A stretch of DNA of 64,000 nucleotides from Vulcanisaeta distributa JCM 11216 (lineage in GTDB: Archaea; Thermoproteota; Thermoprotei; Thermoproteales; Thermocladiaceae): positions 1-64,000 of the forward strand of contig NZ_BBBI01000006.1 in the NCBI RefSeq assembly GCF_001315985.1, written 5' to 3'. Both the position numbers and the translations under genes were made by a program. Under the pieces are notes generated by a model. The model was not told the origin of the DNA and did no database searches. It worked only from the letters and a program-made list of their open reading frames with translations. Shown here one piece after another: positions 18,961-28,267 of the stretch; the stretch's first letter is position 1; each line of letters opens with the position of its first letter.

Positions 18961-19009
18961 AGATTAGGTAGGTAAGAGCTAAAAAATAAATAAATGATGG
19001 AAATAATAA

Positions 19010-19392
19010 GTGACCGAGTCAGCCATGGGCGTATTCAGCGTCAAAGCGCGCATTTGGAACGTTAGGGAACCAGCGAGGTCAACCACGGTTGACCTACTCG
19101 TGGATACAGGCTCAACGTACACCGTAATACCCAGCAGGATACTCGAGGATTTAGGCATCAAGCCACTAGGACGGTTAGGCCTAGGCTGGCTGACGGTAGG
19201 ATTATTGAGAGACCATTGGGTGAGGTGGGCATTGAGATTGATGGATTCACGGCATCAGCAACGCCAGCCATCTTCGGTGACGAGGGCATATACCTACTTG
19301 GTTCAGTAACCATGGAACAACTCGGCCTGACACCAGACCCCCCCATTGAAAAGAGGCTAAAACCCACCGAGGCATTACTAATGACCACGTGA
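19010..19392 (+). CDS. Retropepsin-like aspartic protease (one frameshift)
   Basis: Small clan AA aspartic protease. Active-site motif LLVDTGSTYTVIPSRIL (D-T-G-S) is clear near residue 30. The frame breaks near 19175-19185; the shifted frame continues RLADGRIIERPLGEVGIEID then GFTASATPAIFGDEGIYLLG, which supplies the second half of the fold, ending at TGA 19390. Restored length about 127 residues, normal for the single-domain family that works as a homodimer. Start GTG 19010, or ATG 19025. A small reading frame overlaps its stop codon. Confidence 0.7.
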
Positions 19393-19594
19393 CAGGCGGA
19401 GATCTAAGACAATCGACGGAATAATCGAGAGAAACATTGACGAAGCAATGATCAAGCACCTGAACAAAAAGGCAACAACAATCGTAACCCTCATCAAGAA
19501 AAACGACACGGAAATCCCCAACACACAGAAAAACCAGGCTAAAGACAAAACCAGCAGCATGAACAAACGTGGTGGGGGGGCCGCCGGGATTTGA
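19389..19594 (+). CDS. Small overlapping protein, unidentified (one frameshift)
   Basis: GTG 19389 overlaps the protease stop (GTGA). The first 11 codons (TGGDLRQSTE) end at TAA; a 1-nt insertion there opens a frame IIERNIDEAMIKHLNKKAT to the TGA inside the tRNA-Pro gene. About 68 residues, Lys/Asn/Thr-rich. It might be a small partner of the protease, for example an antitoxin-like protein. The run into the tRNA and the needed frameshift make this weak. Confidence 0.28.
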
Positions 19595-19722
19595 ACCCGG
19601 GATCACTCGGGCATACCCCCCCGCCACCACCGGTTTCAAGCAATGTCCCGGTGGTGGACATCCAAGCCGAGCTTTAGGTGCGATGTCCGCATATCCTAGC
19701 CAGGCTAGACTACGGCCCCCCC
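19573..19722 (-). tRNA. tRNA-Pro (UGG) with two introns
   Basis: Acceptor GGGGCCG pairs with CGGCCCC; the D-arm is GTCTAGCCTGGCTAGGAT and the T-arm CCGGG-TTCAAAT-CCCGG. The anticodon stem is CTCGG...CCGAG with loop CUUGGAC, giving anticodon UGG. Two introns interrupt it: about 20 nt near position 26/27 (starting TGCGGACATCG) and about 50 nt at the canonical 37/38 site (starting TGTCCACCACC). Discriminator A and an encoded CCA follow. Both acceptor strands show seven G/C where four suffice, so the run lengths are suspect. Upstream on the minus strand is a TATA-like GCTTAAAAAC. Confidence 0.85.
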
Positions 19723-19795
19723 GCTCTTCATAAACTTAATGTAGTTTTTAAGCTTTTACTGATGATTCGCTTTATGGATAAGGGGGGGTGATGCT

Positions 19796-19930
19796 TTGTC
19801 CTTTACGATAACGTATCTTCTTTCTGCTATTATCTATTATGTTAATATATTGACTATTGTGTTCTTAACAGTGACGTTCCTAAGCTATATGGTGCGTTTT
19901 TACTTTCTATTTGGCTTAAAATCAACTTAG
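19796..19930 (+). CDS. Possible 44-residue single-pass membrane protein
   Basis: TTG 19796 opens a frame of 44 codons: SFTITYLLSAIIYYVNILT, then a hydrophobic stretch IVFLTVTFLSYMVRFYFLF, ending at TAG 19928. It is preceded by a G-rich GGGGGGGTGAT that could act as a ribosome binding site. No family is recognised and the size is small, so confidence is low. Confidence 0.3.
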   Translation: MSFTITYLLSAIIYYVNILTIVFLTVTFLSYMVRFYFLFGLKST

Positions 19931-19977
19931 CCATGATGAAAGTGCCTTATTAATCGAGTTAAGAATTAAGTCCGTGG

Positions 19978-21587
19978 ATGATTAATGCGGTCTTTGATAG
20001 GATTAGGGTTTGCCGGGGGGGTGTGAGGATTAGGGGGGGTAGAAGGCGTTTGACATGTGGTGGTGAAGTTGATGAGGTTACGAGAAGTGAGGTATTGAAT
20101 TTAGTTGGGAAGTTTCTTAGAAGGGTTGAGAAGTATAGGGATGTTTTGCTAGGTAATGAGAGGACTCCATTCGATATGTATATTGATGAGTTGGAAAACT
20201 TTATCGGTTATTTGAGATCGAGGTTAAGTGAAGTTAATAATCCGGGACAGCTTGATAATGCGGAGAGGACTATTATTGAGCTTAGGAAGGCTTTACTTAC
20301 CGTTTCCAGCACAATGTTAAGGCTTCTGAGGAGGGTTAGGAAAAGGTGGCTTATGAGGGGAAGGCTTGAGCTTGAGGAGTTGATAATTAAGTTAGTGAAG
20401 AGCGAAGTAACTGTATTAGTTAATGGTGAATTAAATAAAGAGGAGGAAGGCTTTTCTATTTATTTATATGCTGGGCATCTAATAGTCGTAGTTGAGAAAT
20501 TTCCTAGGAACCGTGGTATAACCGTGAGACTAATGCTTACTAATATCAGGGTATTCACGTTATATCGCCAAGGCTGTTTGACAATAATGTATTAAGAGCC
20601 ATGCAATATGGGTTGTTATTGACGGATGGTACTGTTGATAGGGATGGATACTCTGAAATGAGCACGACCCACCTTTGGCAAGGCATTATATGGCCATTGA
20701 TATTTCCGGGCAAAAATAGTATATATGTGAAGAGTATTAATATAAATGATGGGGGCATAACCATTACGTGGTTCTTGACATCCATTGATTATAAGTTTAA
20801 GGGTAGGAGTGTTGTTGATGTTAAGCGTGGTTTTGTTGGGGGGGAGGTTGTTGGTTTTGATGATTGGTTGTTTTTGTGGTTTTTGTTGTTTGCTGTGTTT
20901 GGTGATGGTAATGTCGATGTTCAGGATGAGTATGATGTGAGGGAGATTCGGTTGTTCATGGGTGGTGGTAAGTACGTGATGTGGGGGGGGCCGATTATTG
21001 AGAGGTTGAGGGGGGGGTTGGGTTTTAGGGGGGGTGGTGAGTATGGGGTGGGGAGTGGGTTGTTAGGGTTAGGTCTTCGAGGGCTGCTAAGTTGGCTAGG
21101 GAGTGGGTGGGTGATCCCGTGTTTGGGGGGGGTTATTATTGGGGGGGGATTTGGCTCGATTGAGCGATGCTGTTAAGCTTAGGCAATTGATTGGGTTGGC
21201 TGGCGTGGGTTATAGGCCGAAGGGTAGGTCCTCCGTGATTATTGGCAGTGTGAAAATGACGGTGAGAGTTCGTGACGGTTATGTAGAGTTAGTGGCCGTC
21301 CGCAAGGATGGAGCCGAAATCGCGAGGGTTTTGGAGAGTCTTAGGGCCCTGGGGGGGATTATTGCGAGTGTTACTCCGTGGGGGGGTGGTGGCATGAGCG
21401 CGTGCGTGTAAGGCAGGGTGAGGTGATGAGGCATGATTGGGTTAGGGCCGTGGTATGTGGAAAACTGACTGAGATGCTGAGGGAGGCCGTGGGTAATGGT
21501 GATGATGGGAGATCGCGAAGTATTAATGTCGCCATGGCTAGGCTTGGCTGCCAAACCACTACTGAGGACTTGGTGGGAACTCGGTAG
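19978..21587 (+). CDS. PaREP2 family protein (several frameshifts)
   Basis: Member of the PaREP2 repeat family of Thermoproteales, of unknown function. Typical blocks: IYLYAGHLIVVVEKF and MLTNIRVFTLYR in the first frame, then LLLTDGTVDRDGYSEMSTTH, HLWQGIIWPLIFPGK and ITITWFLTSIDYKFKG in the second. The third frame gives AVKLRQLIGLAGVGYRPKG and the last EVMRHDWVRAVVCGKL. Frames change near 20565, 21130-21175 and 21370-21400, the last two at G7 runs. The coding strand is strongly G/T-rich. It could be a decaying copy, since this family often is, or a single gene split by run-length errors. Confidence 0.65.
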
Positions 21588-21604
21588 GTGAATAGGTTTT
21601 ATAA

Positions 21605-21736
21605 TTAATCATTGCCACCCTTGTTCTCGGTCTGGCCCTTCCCTTCCTTTTGCTTTAGTATTTCCACCCATGTTAGGAAGCAGTCGGTGATGGTGTTCCC
21701 AGTCCACCTTTGTTCCTTTTCACCACCCATGCCCAT
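21605..21736 (-). CDS. Small protein coupled to dienelactone hydrolase
   Basis: Its ATG overlaps the stop of the hydrolase gene (TGATG), so re-initiating ribosomes could translate it. It encodes 43 residues: MGMGGEKEQRWTGNTITDCF, LTWVEILKQKE, and a polar tail. No known family is recognised. Support is the stop-start overlap and a clean frame. It could be a C-terminal extension of the hydrolase separated by an indel, but the hydrolase already ends at its normal place. Confidence 0.4.
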   Translation of the reverse strand: MGMGGEKEQRWTGNTITDCFLTWVEILKQKEGKGQTENKGGND

Positions 21737-22529
21737 CAACCCAGGTACTTCCTGAAGAAGTTAACCGTCCTTTCCCAGGCGTCTTTCGCGGCCGTCTCAT
21801 TGTATACTGGCCCGCCCTCGGTGGCGAAGGCGTGGTACGTGCCTGGGTAGAAGGCCATCTCGAACCTTGGTTTGTGGGTTAGTACGGCCTTTATTAGGTC
21901 TGGTATTCCCTGGTTTATGGCTGGGTCCTCGCTGGCGTAAATAGCCAGTATTGCCCCCCCTTGATCTTGGCTATGTCGTTTAAATTCTTCGGGTTCCTAC
22001 CGTAGTAAATCACCGATGCGTCAAGGGGGGGCACCCTAGTCGATGCCTCAAAGGCCAGGCCGCCGCCCATGCAAAAGCCTATTATGCCCACTCTCTCCAC
22101 CTTGTACGTACTCTTTACGTAGTTGTACGTGTCCACTATGTCCCTGACCATCCTCTCCTCAGTGGCTTCCCTATTAACGACTAGTTCCTGCACTATCTCC
22201 CTCTCTGTCGGCGATAACGAGCTCATTAACTCACTGATTGCCTTTGGATCAGCCCTCCTCTCCGGCGGTAGGGACCAAAACCTCCTCATTACGCCTGCGA
22301 TGTTTTGCTCAGTAAATACGTCAGCCCTCCTAGAGTATAGGTTTGGTGCGATGGCCAGGTAGCCAAGGCCTGCCAGTCTCCTGGCTATATTCCTTATGAA
22401 TTCCGTGATGCCGAATATCTCGTGTATTACAATCACGGCTGACCTATACGTCGTGTCCGGCGTTACCTGGAAGGCTGTTAATTCGCTACCGTCGCTCGCC
22501 CTATACCTTGTGTACTCCTCCCTCGGCAT
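21736..22529 (-). CDS. Dienelactone hydrolase family protein (one frameshift)
   Basis: Alpha/beta hydrolase of the dienelactone hydrolase type. Catalytic triad seen: Cys in GIIGFCMGGGLAFEA, Asp in AIYASEDPAINQG, His in PGTYHAFATEG. N-terminal DGSELTAFQVTP and IVIHEIFGITEFI fit the family. The frame breaks at a C7 run at 21954-21960; five C restores KGAILAIYASED. About 263 residues restored. The start MPREEYTRYR (22529) is conservative; upstream sequence (KSDNENLIRQQAKPKD) is open and might be translated from an ATG near 22603 if a base is missing. A TATA-like element lies near 22625. Confidence 0.82.
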
Positions 22530-22673
22530 GTCCTTAGGCTTTGCCTGCTGTCTTATTAGGTTTTCGTTATCGGATTTCCGAGACGCATTGCTTGTTATTT
22601 CCCATGCTTCTTTAGAGATAATTTTTTAAGTGCCTGCGGTACTCGTTCCCCCCCAGTTCTTGAGGTTTTGAGT

Positions 22674-24617
22674 ATGGCATCCTTAAAGGAGGAGATGGAG
22701 AAGAAGATTATGGAGATCCTACCGCCCGAAGCCAAGTTTTCTAGGGTGGACTTTGAGGGGGGGCCTAACGTAATTATTTACGTGATGAACCCAAGGTACG
22801 TGATGGAGCACAGCGAGTACATAAAGACCCTGGCTAAGGAGTTGAAGAAGTACATAATCATTAGGGGGGGTGATCCGAAGGTTAGGATTAGGGAGGTTGA
22901 TAAGTTGAAGAGGGCCATAACGGATATGGTAACTAAGAGCGTGGGCTCAAACATAATCGATGATATTGTGGTTGACGAACCGACCGGTGAGGTCTATGTA
23001 TACCTGAAGAAGCCCGTTAGGGAGAGGAGTAAGTTGGAGAAGGAGATACTGGCTGAGACTGGCTGGAAGCCCTGGATAATACCCACGGCCCTAGAAATGG
23101 GCGCTGGACTGCCTAGGTCGGATATAGATGCCGTTAAGCAGATACAATTGGCCACGGCAAAGGATAGGCTCGAGTTCCTTAGGAGGCTTGGAATGAGGAT
23201 TCATAGGGAGCCCATTTACAGGGATGCCAGGATAACAGTTACCGGCCTAGGCGCTCAGATGGAGGTTGGTAGGAGCGCCATACTCATAAGGACGAAGGAA
23301 AGCTCAATACTCCTGGACTGCGGCGTTAAGCCATCAAGCTCGGGAGATGAGGCACCATTACTTGATGAACTAGACCTGGACACCCTAGACGCCGTAGTCA
23401 TAACCCACGCGCACATGGACCACATCGGCTATGTACCATACCTATTCAAGTATGGCTATAAGGGCCCGGTCTACATGACGGAGCCGACCAAGTACCTAAT
23501 GGAGGTGCTACTCACTGACTATATTGAGCAGGCGGAGTCTGAGGGTAGGGTTCCACCGTATAGTAGGCAGGACCTTGCCCAAGCCCTCTACCACACGATA
23601 ACCCTTAACTACGCTGATCACCCAACGGACATATCACCGGACACGAAGTTGATGCTCTTCGACGCGGGTCATGAGGTTGGCTCAGCCGTGGTGCACCTAC
23701 ACATTGGTAATGGCCTTTACAACATCATCTACACGGGAGACATGAAGTACGGACCAACGAGGCTCCTGAACCCAGCCCATAATAAGTTCAAGAGGGCTGA
23801 GTTGCTCATTATGGAGAGTACCTACGGTGGCAAGGAGGATATTCAACCGCCAAGGCAGGAAAGTGAGCAAAGGCTTGTTGATTTGGTTAAGCACACCGTT
23901 GAGCATGAGGGTAAGGTTTTGATACCCGTGTTCAGCACGGGTAGGGCCCAGGAAATACTCCTGGTGCTTAATGAAGCCATTAACAATAAGCAGTTACCCA
24001 AGATCCAATCTACGTCGATGGGATGGTGCTGGAAACACTAAACGTACACCTAATGTTCCCCGACTACCTGAATAGGACCCTCAGGGAGATGATATACGAC
24101 GGCATAAACCATTCCTGAGTGAGTACGTTAAGCCAATCGAGAGGGCCAGGGACCCTGAGAAGCGTAAGGAGCAGGTCATGGAGATACTCCAGGGACCACC
24201 AGCAGTCATACTGGCCCCCCACACGGCATGCTCAATGGAGGACCAATAATGGACTACTTCGTGCACGCTGCCGAGGATGAGAGGAACATGTTATTGTTTG
24301 TCTCGTACCAGGCCGAGAACACGATTGGTAGGAGGATTCAGCAGGGCGAGAGGAAGTTGACTGTTAGGTATTACTCGGATAGGGTGACGCTTGATGTTAA
24401 GATGAAGGTTGAGTCGATACCGGGCTTCTCGGGGGGGCACAGTGATAGGAGACAGTTGATTAATTACGCTAGGAACATGGAGCCGAAGCCTCATAAGATA
24501 ATGCTTGTCCACGGCGAACCAAGCAAGATAATGAACCTAGCCCTAACCCTGGAGCTCCAGTTGAAGATACCAACAATATTCATGAATAATGGGGGGGAGA
24601 CCATTAGGCTCGTTTAG
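22674..24617 (+). CDS. aCPSF1, archaeal beta-CASP ribonuclease with KH domains (frameshifts)
   Basis: Archaeal cleavage-and-polyadenylation-factor homologue, the 3'-end-forming and transcription-terminating endonuclease. N-terminal KH region with AKFSRVDFEGGPNVIIYV, then metallo-beta-lactamase motif THAHMDHIGYVPY, DAGHEVGSAVVHL, YTGDMKYGPTRLL, and beta-CASP motifs MESTYGG, IPVFSTGRAQEIL, HGMLNGGPIMDYF and FSGGHSDRRQL. Frames change near 24003, 24110 and 24213 (six C; four fit). Extra residues at G7 runs (FEGGP for FEGP, FSGGHSD for FSGHSD) show length inflation. Essential in archaea, so the breaks are probably sequence errors. About 640 residues. Confidence 0.9.
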
Positions 24618-26503
24618 ACCCTTTTCTTCCATAAACTATGGACATAACCATTGCCAATAAAATGATGATGATCATAGTAAGTATTAGTATTATAACCACG
24701 GGTTTTTGTGACGGGATATAATTAACTGCCGTAATTACATACATAGCGGCTGACCAGGTTAGTGGCGATGTCGTCTGTAATGGGTAGCCAAGCCTTGGGT
24801 CAATGGCCTCGGGCAATAGGCCATGCTGTGAATGCTCAACGCACCATGCTAATATATTGTGCACGCCCGTGTAGTTTCCAAGGTCCTCGTAGTACATGGC
24901 CAGGAATAACGTGGTTATCAACCAGGGTGGGTCTGGCGCCGTACTGTCGTAAAGGCTTGAATCGTAGTGGTAATCATCGCCGGGGGGGAACCTCGCTAAC
25001 CCTCCATTAACCGTTAATACATGCGTTATTGTTTCGACAGTGCTTAATGCCTCAGTGCTACGTGGGTTCATTAGTCCCATGGCTATGGGTAGAATCGCTG
25101 ACGAGTCAGGTATTCCATTGGGTACGTACGTGACTTGAGAGCCATTGCTCGTGTAAACAACGGTGCTTGTAATGGCCTGCGAGTAGAACTTGCCGGTGTA
25201 GAAGTATCTCTGTATCGTGGCGTTTAATTCATCGGCCGCCCTGAGTATCTCCGTGTTGTTGAGACCCAATGCCCTGTATATCTGTGCTGAGGCGTATAGG
25301 CCTAGGTCATCAATTGCCTGGGTCCAGAAGTTGTAGGCGTAGTTGCTCTCCCAAATGCTTAGGTCCTTGGGTATTAAGCCATCATTATCCTCAATACTCC
25401 TCAACTCCCAACTTAGGGACTTGTTGATGCAGGGTAGCACCGCCAGTAGGAATGACTTATTGTGGGTATACTCATAGAATTGCCAAACACCTATTTGGAA
25501 TAGACCAACACTATCATACTCAGGTATGCCAAATGAGGTATCCGGCTCCCCGCTCCAGAAGTCATAGCGTGTATACCAAGTGCCACTTGGGTTTTGCGCG
25601 CTGCACATCCACAGCCAGTACTTCATTGCCGGTCCATAATAACCGGCGGCCTGAAGCGCCATTGCCGCGAATGATGAGTCCCTAACCCAGGTGTAGAAGT
25701 ATACGGGCTCCGGTGATGCGACAAATCCCCCCAGTGACTGGGTTCTGATCATCCATCAGCAGGAGGAGACTCAAGTAATACTCAGTAAGCAATGCACCGC
25801 TCAACCTAGGTTTTCTAGCTAATCCAAGCCAATTGCTAACCTCATTATTATTAATGCTAGCTAATTCATTAATTGGAATAATCGTCCCACTGCCGAGATT
25901 GAGCACTATGTATGTGTAATTACCATGGATACTAAGTACCGTCCAATAGCCCACACCCCCCCTTACTGTGATCCCGCAATTCGAGTAAATGCTGAGGGGA
26001 AATGGTGACTTAACCATAACATAAGTATCATTAATTGTCTCATAAACGTATGACCCAGGTAAGAAAACCTCAATCGTCAATGGCTCATTGGACTCACCTA
26101 TCATGGCTATCGCCGTGTAATTTGGCGGTGTGAATATTGATACTTCGCCATTGCTACCTTTTATAATGACCGTGTTATTAAGCGCAAGATACGCCTCGCT
26201 GGTATTTCCTAAGCCCATAATCGTGACGTTGATATTAAGTAACCCATACTTTCCGTAAAATACCTGAAGGATTGATGGTGGCCTTGAGGATTCACCATTT
26301 AGTATTGGCTTTGGTATTGGATAGCCTGTGGATATGTATATGCTCAGGTTTTTCCAATTACTTAGTAATAGGTATGCCGGCGATGATGCATTTACCGGCA
26401 TCTGTATGGTGACTTGATGCTGAGTTAATGATAACGTGATTATTAATATACCAATTATTAATAATACAAGCCCAATAACTAGAAAAATAACTCTTTTGCT
26501 CAT
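24604..26503 (-). CDS. Membrane-anchored GH15 glucoamylase-like glycosidase (one frameshift)
   Basis: Glycoside hydrolase family 15 enzyme for alpha-glucan or oligosaccharide breakdown outside the cell. N-terminal membrane segment VIFLVIGLVLLIIGILIITL, a beta-rich domain with many N-x-S/T sites, then the (alpha/alpha)6 domain with YFYTWVRDSSFAAMA. The likely acid Glu is in IWESNYAYNFWTQA and the base Glu in LLPEAIDPRLGYP, followed by PLTWSAAMYV. A C-terminal membrane helix (VVIILILTMIIIILLAMVM) anchors it. The frame breaks near 25740-25755, beside GATGGATGATC. Convergent with aCPSF1, with a 14-bp tail overlap. Confidence 0.85.
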
Positions 26504-26614
26504 TGATCATTAATTTCATGGGTCCTTTAATGCTTTATCCCGAACTAACATTCAATTAAGCAACCTAAGATATTACTTTAATGCCGAAGATCTAAGATAC
26601 ATTGTGGAGGTACT

Positions 26615-27451
26615 ATGTTGATGTACATACTCGGTATTATACTTGCCATAGCCGCGTCATTTACCTGGGCAGTTTCACCAATACTCTACAGGGTAGGCGC
26701 AACGGATAGTGCGCTCGATGACTTAATATCAAACTCGCTAGGTGCCTTCACGCTAGCAGTACCATTCGTACTACTTAAACCATCACTAAATGGCGGCGCC
26801 TGGCTTTACGGTACCCTCTTCGCGGTGCTTGGGCCTGTCTTCGGCACCTACGTATTCCTGATCTCGTTAAGGTATGCCGATGTTGGTATTGCAAACGTGA
26901 TTTCCTACGCCTACGTAGTCCTACTCCCAATAATATTACTCGTGATTAGCCCATCATACCTGGCATACGCGTGGCCCGCCGCGCTAATAATGATCGGTCT
27001 CTACCTAATAATGGGCTCCGGCAAAGGCACTCTTTACGGGTACTTCATGGCGCTGCTCTCAGCCATACTCTACGCCTTCTCCTTCCTAGCCCTATATAAG
27101 GCCTATGAGTACACAAGTCCCTGGGGGGGCATAATATTCATTAGGGGGGGCATCGCCCTAATGATAGGCGCATTAATACTGAAGATTGTGGTTGAGGGCT
27201 TTAGGTTTAAAGTTAGTGGTAAGGTCTTCCTCGCTGGGTTAATTAGTTACGGTGTTGGAGGTCCCCCCCTCTATGTCTTGTCCGTGGATTACGCGGGAAT
27301 CGCCGTACCAACGTTAATAACGGCATTGTCGCCCGTGATTACCGAGGTACTGGCAATAGTTAAGCTTAAAGAGAGACTGAACCTAAGATCGGCGCTAGGT
27401 TTCATAGCCGTAATAATAGGCATAATAGTGGCATCTCTAATCGGCATTTAG
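26615..27451 (+). CDS. EamA/DMT family transporter
   Basis: 278 residues with ten hydrophobic segments in two homologous halves, the EamA drug/metabolite transporter layout. First half starts ILGIILAIAASFTWAVSPIL; the second starts GYFMALLSAILYAFSFLALY and ends LGFIAVIIGIIVASLIG. Frame intact; three G/C7 runs occur in frame and may add Gly or Pro residues. Substrate unknown. The start is an ATG within TTGATG at about 26615-26621. Standalone gene. Confidence 0.78.
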   Translation: MLMYILGIILAIAASFTWAVSPILYRVGATDSALDDLISNSLGAFTLAVPFVLLKPSLNGGAWLYGTLFAVLGPVFGTYVFLISLRYADVGIANVISYAYVVLLPIILLVISPSYLAYAWPAALIMIGLYLIMGSGKGTLYGYFMALLSAILYAFSFLALYKAYEYTSPWGGIIFIRGGIALMIGALILKIVVEGFRFKVSGKVFLAGLISYGVGGPPLYVLSVDYAGIAVPTLITALSPVITEVLAIVKLKERLNLRSALGFIAVIIGIIVASLIGI

Positions 27452-27477
27452 ATTTAAAATCTGAGCACAATTATTTA

Positions 27478-27540
27478 CTCGGTGATGATGGGTCGATGAT
27501 ATGGATGACCGGTGATTTAGGAAGAGACGAGCTGAAATAT
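27478..27540 (+). ncRNA. Candidate C/D box sRNA
   Basis: In the gene-free interval after the EamA gene. A C box GTGATGA (27482-27488) and a D box CTGA (27532-27535), with an internal C'-like GTGATTT 13 nt before the D box. A TATA-like TTTAAAAT lies about 25 nt upstream. The D' box is not convincing and no target was checked. Confidence 0.33.
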
Positions 27541-27618
27541 CTATATACATGAATTAAAAATACAAAGACAAAGGAAAGATAGGTAAATGTTTTGACAAGA
27601 ACAGGATTAGGCAGCGAA

Positions 27619-28137
27619 TCAGGGCAGTACCATGCCGGCCGCGCCTGCAAAGGCTAGTACGAAGAATGCGAAACCATCGATTATGGAAATTATGCCAGCC
27701 ACCTTGCCTATTAATGGCATATTAAGGTAGTGGGCTATAGATAGTAATATCGTTATTATTGGAAGCAGGCCTATGGCGAGCGAGAGCGTGACGGCGCCCA
27801 TCCTAATGAGTTCCGCTGTTATCAATGCAAAGAATAATCCCGTGAACCATAATGCATGATTCATGGCCATCAAGTTCTTACCCATGATTAGACCTATACC
27901 TAACATCCATAACAGCAATACAAGGGCTGCGGCAACGGTAGCGCCAAAAATGTCGCCCTCCATAATCACAAAAGCCATGGCTATGGTCTCCATTAGTGCA
28001 CCTGAGAGAAGCACAATACCGAAGTCCCGAGGTTCGTTCTTACCCACCCCCCCCATATTAACGAAGCCTATTACAAGGAGCATTACGGCGGCTTCCCAGA
28101 ACAACGTATTAAGTGCTGTTTGTGCTATAGAGACCAT
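27619..28137 (-). CDS. Six-helix membrane protein, possibly AmiS/UreI-like channel
   Basis: 172 residues, about six transmembrane segments (LNTLFWEAAVMLLVIGFVNM, VAAALVLLLWMLGIGLIMG, HALWFTGLFFALITAELI, LSLAIGLLPIITILLSIA). The size, helix count and the C-terminal pattern MPLIGKVAGIISIIDGFAFF recall the AmiS/UreI urea-amide channel family. It could instead belong to another small channel family. Divergent from the acyl-CoA ligase gene; the intergenic region is very A/T-rich. Frame intact. Confidence 0.45.
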   Translation of the reverse strand: MVSIAQTALNTLFWEAAVMLLVIGFVNMGGVGKNEPRDFGIVLLSGALMETIAMAFVIMEGDIFGATVAAALVLLLWMLGIGLIMGKNLMAMNHALWFTGLFFALITAELIRMGAVTLSLAIGLLPIITILLSIAHYLNMPLIGKVAGIISIIDGFAFFVLAFAGAAGMVLP

Positions 28138-28267
28138 ATCACATTAGTCGTATTTGGCTTATTTTTAAATATTACCTTATTTTTACATAAATAAAATGAT
28201 AATTAATAAAATATATCATTAAGGAAAAACTTATAAAACTATATGATTACTGTATACTAGTGAGCAT

